Positions 58,924 to 64,000 of a stretch of 64,000 nucleotides of DNA are shown here, piece by piece. The stretch covers positions 151,156 through 215,155 of the forward strand of contig CAVUFS010000011.1 in the NCBI GenBank assembly GCA_963740675.1, read 5' to 3'. Position 1 is the first letter of the stretch. Each line of letters opens with the position of its first letter. The notes beneath the pieces are model-generated. The model saw nothing but the letters and a program-made list of their open reading frames with translations, did no database searches and was not told where the DNA came from. The stretch is from CAIKMD01 sp963740675 (GTDB taxonomy: Bacteria; Pseudomonadota; Alphaproteobacteria; ATCC43930; CGMCC-115725). The position numbers and the translations under genes are program-made.

Positions 58924-60190
58924 TCGGCGCTCATGAGTTCAGCATAGTGGCGCCACATACCTCGCAGCTGGTTTTCATCCATGAACTGCGCGGTCGATCC
59001 ACCGTCCGCCAGTCGCGTCTCCCTTTCGATGCCTCTCGCCAAATAGAGCCATTCATTTCCCTGAGCGTGGAGCGCCCTTTGGTTGTATTCGAGGATTTGA
59101 ATGTCATCCGGTGTGACAAAACCTGCAGGGCCGAACGACGTCTCGTGGAATCGCAAATCTCGTGGTTGATCTCGTCTGCGACCCCCTTGAGCAGCACTGG
59201 GTGATAATACACGTTCGTACGATCGACGCTGACCGGTTCAAGCCGCCGGAAGTGTGTCTGAATAAACATTAGATTCGGGAAGACGAAGAAGAACGCCGGG
59301 AGGCTTTCCGTGAGCTCTCGCGCTCTGTCCTCTCCATGCGCTCGCTTCATTGCCTCAACGTACTTTTTCCGCGCTGGCGTGGCGGCTTTTCGAGTTGGAT
59401 TGGCTTGCCGAGGAAGAAATTCCGCCATGTGTCCACCCCCCAAGTAGAGGGTTTCATCTTCTTGATCTGGAAGCCGCTAACTCACAGGCGAGCGAACGCG
59501 CCCAGCGCGTCGATCCGAAAGGCCAAACGCGACGTTATGGACAAATGGTCCGTGATAATTTTCAATCGAGTTCTCAGGCAACATTTTCCAGTTGCCTTGA
59601 TAATGAGCAGATTGCTGACCTGCAGTGAGCACTACTTCGCCTTCAGGCGAACGGTCGATCACGAAGTCGAGGAGTTCTTTCGCCTTGCCTAAGTGCTCGT
59701 CGAGACTAATGCCTTGGGTCGTGAATCGGACAAAAATGAGCCCACGATACGACGCAAGCCCTTCAACAGGCGTTAGCCCGAGGTCTTCATTTCGCAGTGC
59801 AGAGCCGTAGGCCTTGCCGAAGCTCGGCGCGACTAACGCGCCGTCAAGCGAGTAGGTCCAGCCGTGATAGGGACAAATAAATTCCGTGGTGTGGTCTTTA
59901 TCGTGGCTGCTAATAAGGTTCGCGCGGTGGCGGCAGCGGTTATAGAAAACACGAAGCTTATCATCAGACCCTCGCACCATGAGGACAGGTTGCTGGCCGA
60001 CCTGCCGACAGACGTAATCACCGCGATTTGGGATCTCGCTTTCGTGACCGATGTAGAGCCAAACCCTGCTCCAGACCTTCTGGAGTTCTTCGTCAAAGAT
60101 AGCTTGATCGTAATACAGTCGCCCATGAATACGGTCGCCGGTTATCAAACCTGTGACGTCTGGGTATGTCGCATGTTCAGGGCCGTTCAT
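58920..60190 (-). pseudogene. Rieske aromatic ring-hydroxylating oxygenase, alpha subunit, with several frame disruptions
   Basis: From ATG 60190 (AGAGGA upstream) the N-terminal part is intact: Rieske cluster ligands CRH (in YNRCRHRAN) and CPYHGWTY, then the mononuclear-iron segment ENSIENYHGPFVH. The usual bridging Asp position reads Glu. Near 59518 the frame becomes implausible and meets TAG 59477-59479; a shifted reading gives RIDALGAFARL. The original frame is sensible again from about 59465 (ETLYLGGGHMAEFLP) to NHEI. It then breaks near 59155, where a third frame (RFHETSFGPAGFVTPDD to MSAE) completes the protein. At least three indels are needed. The rebuilt protein, about 423 residues, is of normal size. 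Confidence 0.8.
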
Positions 60191-60276
60191 GGCGTTTCCT
60201 CTTCGCTTGTAGTCAGCCTCAGCAAACAAGAAGATTGGCCTTACTCACGAAAGTCGAACACAAAACCGTCTCCCTA

Positions 60277-60663
60277 TCACACACTCTTTGCTGCAATCAC
60301 CTCTACCTCGACGAGCGCTCCTTCACGTCCCAAAGCCGCAATAATAAGAAGCGTGCCCGCGGGCCTGTGATCACCCAAGAACTTTCCGCGCACATCCCGA
60401 TAGGGAGCAATGTCATCTTTGCGCAGCAAGTAGTGGTTCATTTTGACGATATCGGTGATTTCCATCCCGACGGCTGCAAGAACATTTCGAATATTCGTCC
60501 ACGCGATTTCTGTTTGTTCTCGGATGTCCTTGCCAAGCGCGCCGTCACGCGTGACGCCTAATTGACCGGCAAGATGTACGACGCGGGAATTGGGGCCGAT
60601 CTCAGCAGCATGGCTGTATCCAGACGGCGACGCGACTGTATCGGGACTAACAAATCGATTCAT
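60277..60663 (-). CDS. RidA/YjgF/RutC-family protein
   Basis: A 128-residue trimeric-fold protein of the RidA superfamily. HAAEIGPNSRVVHLAGQLG, the central EQTEIAWTNIRNVLAAVGMEITDIVKMNHYLL and the late RPAGTLLIIAALGREGALVEVEVIA match the family. The canonical Arg and Glu of deaminating RidA proteins lie in the late segment; here R..GTL and VEVEVIA are seen, so imine/enamine hydrolysis is possible. GGGGAG precedes the ATG. It is the first gene of the leftward operon and occupies the RutC-like role beside LLM and alpha/beta hydrolase genes. Confidence 0.88.
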   Translation of the reverse strand: MNRFVSPDTVASPSGYSHAAEIGPNSRVVHLAGQLGVTRDGALGKDIREQTEIAWTNIRNVLAAVGMEITDIVKMNHYLLRKDDIAPYRDVRGKFLGDHRPAGTLLIIAALGREGALVEVEVIAAKSV

Positions 60664-60792
60664 GAGTTGCCGCTCCCCTGCTTCGTCAAGAATTATGCTG
60701 CTGAAACGCTATCTTAGTTCGCGTTTGGGGGTCAAGGACGCCCGCGATAAATCTATATGCGTGAATTTTCTGACCAGGGACAGGAAATCTCT

Positions 60793-60822
60793 TTGACACT
60801 TCCCGCGCGCAATCCGTAGCTA
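60793..60822 (+). promoter_or_regulatory. Putative sigma70-type promoter before the ThDP enzyme gene
   Basis: TTGACA at 60793-60798 and TAGCTA at 60817-60822 are separated by 18 bp and lie 27 bp before ATG 60849. The divergent RidA operon starts at 60663, so the 185-bp gap holds promoters for both directions. No experiment supports this site. Confidence 0.35.
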
Positions 60823-60848
60823 AAACTGGCCCGATGCGGAGAGTTGCG

Positions 60849-62487
60849 ATGAAAGTCGTCGACGGCATAGCTGAGATATTGAAGCGCGAAGGCGTGGAAG
60901 TGCTAACCGCGTATCCTGTGAATCATCTCGACAGAGTCCGCAGCGGCGCTCAATATTCGCCCAATCATTGTGCGCCAAGAGCGCATAGGACTTCATATGG
61001 CCGACGCGATCTCGCGCGTCACTCAGGCCCGAAAAATCGGCGTTTTTTGCATGCAGCATGGGCCTGGGACGGAAAACGCCTATGGCGGGATTGCTCAAGC
61101 CTACGGAGAATTTGTTCCTATCCTGGTAATCCCTGGAGGCTATCCACGCCGAACGGCACAACTGAATCCCAACTATCATGCTGCCGTTCAAATGAGGGGG
61201 ATCACGAAATCCGCCGAGTCACTTTCTTCCGCGGCCGAAGTCTCGAACGTTATGCGGCGGGCGTTCTCACGATTGAGAAACGGACGCGGCGGTCCCGTTC
61301 TCGTCGAGATACCGGGCGACCTCTGGAACGAAGACATCCCAGGGCCGCTGGTCTACGAGCCGGTCGCATCGGCTCGGCCGGCGCCGGACCCGGCTGTCGT
61401 ACGGGAAGTGGCCCGCGCTCTTACGCAGGCGAGCCGCCCCGTAATCTATGCCGGACAAGGGGTGCATTGGGCTCGCGCGTGGTCGCAACTCAAGGCCTTC
61501 GCTGAGTACCTGGGCGCCCCAGTTGTTACCAGTCTCGAGGGCAAAAGTGCGTTCCCCGAAGATCACCGGCTTGCGCTTGGCTCAGGCGGCGTGGCAGTGC
61601 CCAAAACGGTTCGGCACTTTCTCGATACTGCCGATGTAATTTTTGGCATCGGGTGCAGCTTCACCGAGACGAGTTTCGGCGTACCGATGCCGAAGAACAA
61701 GGTGATAATCCACGCCACTCTCGATCCTGATCACTTTAACAAGGATCTGGCTTGCAATCTTGCATTGATCGGCGATGCATCGCTCATTCTCGATACTCTT
61801 CTCGATCAGATCAAATCATTTACGGCTGAACGCGATGGCAATGCCGTTGCGGACGAGATCGCCGGTATTCGCAAGAAATGGCTCGCCGAGTGGCTGCCGC
61901 AGCTTCAGGACAACGCAGCCCCCCTTACGCCATATCGCGTCATCTGGGATCTGATGCATACGGTGGACGTCGATAATACGATCATTACGCATGATGCCGG
62001 CAGCCCGCGCGACCAGTTGTCTCCGTTTTGGATTTCCCGTACTCCGAATTCATACATTGGTTGGGGAAAGACAACGCAACTTGGCTATGGCCTAGGTCTC
62101 GCGATGGGCGCGAAATTGGCTCAACCTGATAAGCTCTGCATCAATGTCTGGGGTGATGCAGCGATCGGATTTACCGGAATGGATTTTGAGACTGCCGCTC
62201 GCAACAACATTCCGATTTTGTCGATCTTGTTCAATAATTTTTCTATGGCGTGTGAGCTCGGCGTCATGCCGGTTTCAACGGCGAAATATTGCTCGACCGA
62301 TATCTCGGGAAACTATGCCGATTTCGCGCGTGCACTTGGCGGATATGGCGAGCGCGTTACGGAAGCTGCGGATATCATACCAGCGATCCGCCGCGGCATC
62401 GGACAGACACTGGGCGGCAAGCCCGCTTTGCTTGAATTCATTACGCGTAAAGAGGTTAATATCTCCCGGCATTTGCCGACGGCTTAG
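60849..62487 (+). pseudogene. ThDP-dependent enzyme (acetolactate synthase/decarboxylase-like), one frameshift
   Basis: ATG 60849 opens MKVVDGIAEILKREGVEVLTAYPVNHL, then the frame turns to nonsense at about 60931. The rest continues in the next frame (ESAAALNIRPIIVRQERIGLHMADAISRVTQARK), so one extra base near 60930-60932 explains it; the joined protein has 545 residues. It has the Glu of RQERIGLHMADA that activates ThDP, the central domain (SRPVIYAGQGVHWA) and the ThDP motif GDAAIGFTGMDFETAARNNIPILSILFNN (about 425-455). Close relatives are unassigned thiamine-pyrophosphate-requiring enzymes; condensation or decarboxylation of a 2-oxo acid from the neighbouring pathway is inferred. An internal ATG at 60997 could give a shorter product lacking the first strand. 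Confidence 0.82.
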
Positions 62488-62564
62488 CGCACGCACCCTC
62501 TGCCAGCACGACTGCGGAGATCGACGTAGCTTGCGAATGTATAGACCAACGATCGGAGAACGCC

Positions 62565-63479
62565 ATGAAGGTTACTGTCGCTGACGTAGTCTCGCCTTCC
62601 TACTTCGTAGCGATGGCCGCGGTCGAGCTCGGATTTTTCCGGGCCGAGGGGCTTGATGCCGAATTCGTGCGTCCTCCCGAGAACCTCGCGAGCCTCCCTC
62701 AGAGCCTGCATGACGGTCAGGTGGATTTCTTAGGGTCTACTGCGTTCGACACGTTGGCGCGTTCGGACAGCCTGACGCTGCTGTGCGCGCTATCTCAGCA
62801 TAACTATTGGTTCCTCGGCATAAAGGCCGGCCTCAAGGCTCGCCAAGGGAATTTGAGCGTCCTAAAGGGACTGCGCATAAGCGCATCGCCGCGGCCGACC
62901 ATTACTCTGAGACGTCTGCTGATCGACGCGGGGCTCGATCTCGATCGAGACAATGTTCAGATTGTCGGCGATCCGCCCCACGACCTCAATGCCAGCCGCG
63001 CACGGGTGGGTATCGAAGCGATCCGATCGGGCGTTGCGGACGCCTATTGGGGAAACGCGATGCGCATGGAGTTAGGGGTGCGCGAAGGAGTCGCCACGGT
63101 TTTGGCCGATATGCGCCGTGGGGACGGACCGGAAGCCGCCCGCCACTATACATTTCCTACGCTCATCACCTCGAAACGGCTGATCGAACAAAATCCCGGG
63201 GCTGGGGCAGCAGCCATCCGAGCCGTCGTCAGCACGCAACGCGCACTTAAATCCGATCCCACGTTGGCGACGCAGGTAGGGCGGCGGTGGTTCCCGGCCG
63301 AAGAGGCTGAACTTATCGCCGAACTCATCCGCCGCGACACCCCATTCTACAACCCGACGATCTCCGCGGAGGCGATCGCGGGCGCCAACCGAGTGATGCT
63401 TGAAGCCGGTCTTATCTCTGCGCCCGTGCCGTACGATACGATCGTCGCTACTCAATTCAAACATCTCTGGTCTACGTAA
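62565..63479 (+). CDS. NMT1/THI5-like protein without a signal peptide
   Basis: A 304-residue protein with the fold of NMT1-type binding proteins: MKVTVADVVSPSYFVAMAAVELGFFRAEGLDAEFVRPPENLASLPQSLHDGQVDFLGSTAFDTL, then RISASPRPTITLRRLLIDAGLDLDRDNVQIV and ARVGIEAIRSGVADAYWGNAMRMELG. No signal peptide, Tat motif or lipobox precedes the first strand and no in-frame upstream start adds one, so it looks cytoplasmic. It may be a sensor or carrier, or a THI5-like enzyme; none can be shown here. It lies 77 bp after the ThDP gene on the same strand, probably in one operon. Confidence 0.8.
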   Translation: MKVTVADVVSPSYFVAMAAVELGFFRAEGLDAEFVRPPENLASLPQSLHDGQVDFLGSTAFDTLARSDSLTLLCALSQHNYWFLGIKAGLKARQGNLSVLKGLRISASPRPTITLRRLLIDAGLDLDRDNVQIVGDPPHDLNASRARVGIEAIRSGVADAYWGNAMRMELGVREGVATVLADMRRGDGPEAARHYTFPTLITSKRLIEQNPGAGAAAIRAVVSTQRALKSDPTLATQVGRRWFPAEEAELIAELIRRDTPFYNPTISAEAIAGANRVMLEAGLISAPVPYDTIVATQFKHLWST

Positions 63480-64000
63480 TCGCGCTCGGTCCCCTAGGTC
63501 CGCTTTGGGTCAGAGTCGGTCGTGACGGCGCAAAGAAACTAAGTCTGGTTTGCGCCGATTATCGGACGTGGCGCTGAGATAAGTGCATGTCGGTTCGGTG
63601 CCAGGACCGGACTCACCCATCGGAGACGAGTCGCGGAATGGCGCAAGCTCTGGGGTCAGCGCTTACGCTCTGCTTCGGTCTGACTCTGAAGTGCATACGT
63701 CAGGTCGTCACCCACATCTCTCGCCGCCACCCACCAACGTCCGTCTGGCGCTTCAACGCGACAATCTGCAACTTCTCTATACGTCCCCCAGGACGAACCG
63801 ATGTACGCTGGAATTTTTCCTTGCCACATCGGACGGTAACGTGAACGTTGGAAGCGGTCCGACCAACGTGCTGACTGCATAGGCAACTCTATGGGGATCA
63901 ATCTTGAACCTACGAGGAACCTTACTTGACCAGGGTTTCCTCGAAGCTGCCATCTCCTGCAATCAATGCTTCTGGTCTGTCTCGCAGCGGGGCCATGCCG
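63480..64000. other. Window end, mostly without supported genes
   Basis: About 520 bp follow the NMT1-like gene. The only candidate is a leftward frame 63656-63880 (74 residues from ATG 63880), reading QSARWSDRFQRSRYRPMWQGK and later DGRWWVAARDVGDDLTYAL. Its composition is protein-like but no family or ribosome-binding site is recognised, so it is left as a doubtful hypothetical gene. No RNA gene or repeat is visible. Confidence 0.35.

Overview
The window looks like a soil or freshwater alphaproteobacterium, probably Hyphomicrobiales (Bradyrhizobium/Xanthobacteraceae-like). The basis is high GC, abundant alphaproteobacterial-style dispersed hairpins, many orphan periplasmic binding proteins, and stacked aromatic-catabolism enzymes. 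No rRNA gene, complete tRNA gene, CRISPR array or recombinase was found, so the taxonomic call is inference.

Left part (1-29.7 kb): a large catabolic region. It starts with the end of an amidohydrolase and a livHMGF branched-chain-type ABC importer (livG frameshifted) with a convergent binding protein. Then come enzymes typical of aromatic-acid breakdown: two paralogous type I extradiol-like VOC proteins plus another VOC protein, a UbiD decarboxylase, a LigB-type extradiol dioxygenase, a 2-pyrone-4,6-dicarboxylate hydrolase-like amidohydrolase, a TauD/TfdA dioxygenase, a cupin protein, an isocitrate lyase/PEP mutase-family protein, an M24-fold protein without the usual metal ligands, a Tat-exported amidohydrolase and flavoprotein, two molybdenum hydroxylase large subunits without partner subunits, an LLM flavin monooxygenase, and NMT1- and DctP-type binding proteins. 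Six dispersed hairpin repeats lie between these genes. The region closes with a pentapeptide-repeat protein.

Middle part (29.75-49.28 kb): a segment bounded by two direct copies, 19,478 bp apart, of the 3' half of a tRNA-Gln(TTG) gene. This is the signature of an integrated genomic island. Inside, one long leftward operon carries tal, pgi, a DUF2090 aldolase-like gene, gnd, tkt, zwf, a Cof hydrolase, pgl, an rpiA-gntK fusion and a GH63-like glucosidase. Together these form an almost complete pentose phosphate pathway fed from glucosides and gluconate, with rpe absent. Divergent from it is an export system of HlyD, double ABC-2 permease and HlyD without an ATPase gene.

Right part (49.3-64 kb): lower GC and free of the hairpin repeats. 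A small stress-type group (ABM monooxygenase, NTF2-like protein, SDR, TetR) is followed by an IclR regulator and a leftward operon. In transcription order the operon is RidA, Rieske dioxygenase alpha and beta, Tat-exported NMT1-type binding protein, ABC ATPase, permease, alpha/beta hydrolase and LLM monooxygenase. LLM + alpha/beta hydrolase + RidA is the enzyme set of the Rut pyrimidine pathway (RutA, RutD, RutC). Here it is joined to a Rieske oxygenase and an importer, which suggests an undescribed N-heterocycle pathway. A divergent ThDP enzyme and a leaderless NMT1-like protein follow.

Six or more genes carry frame disruptions (livG, zwf, gnd, the NMT1 protein, Rieske alpha, the ThDP enzyme). 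Five of the single-base insertions are doubled A/T bases, so assembly error must be excluded before calling these pseudogenes.
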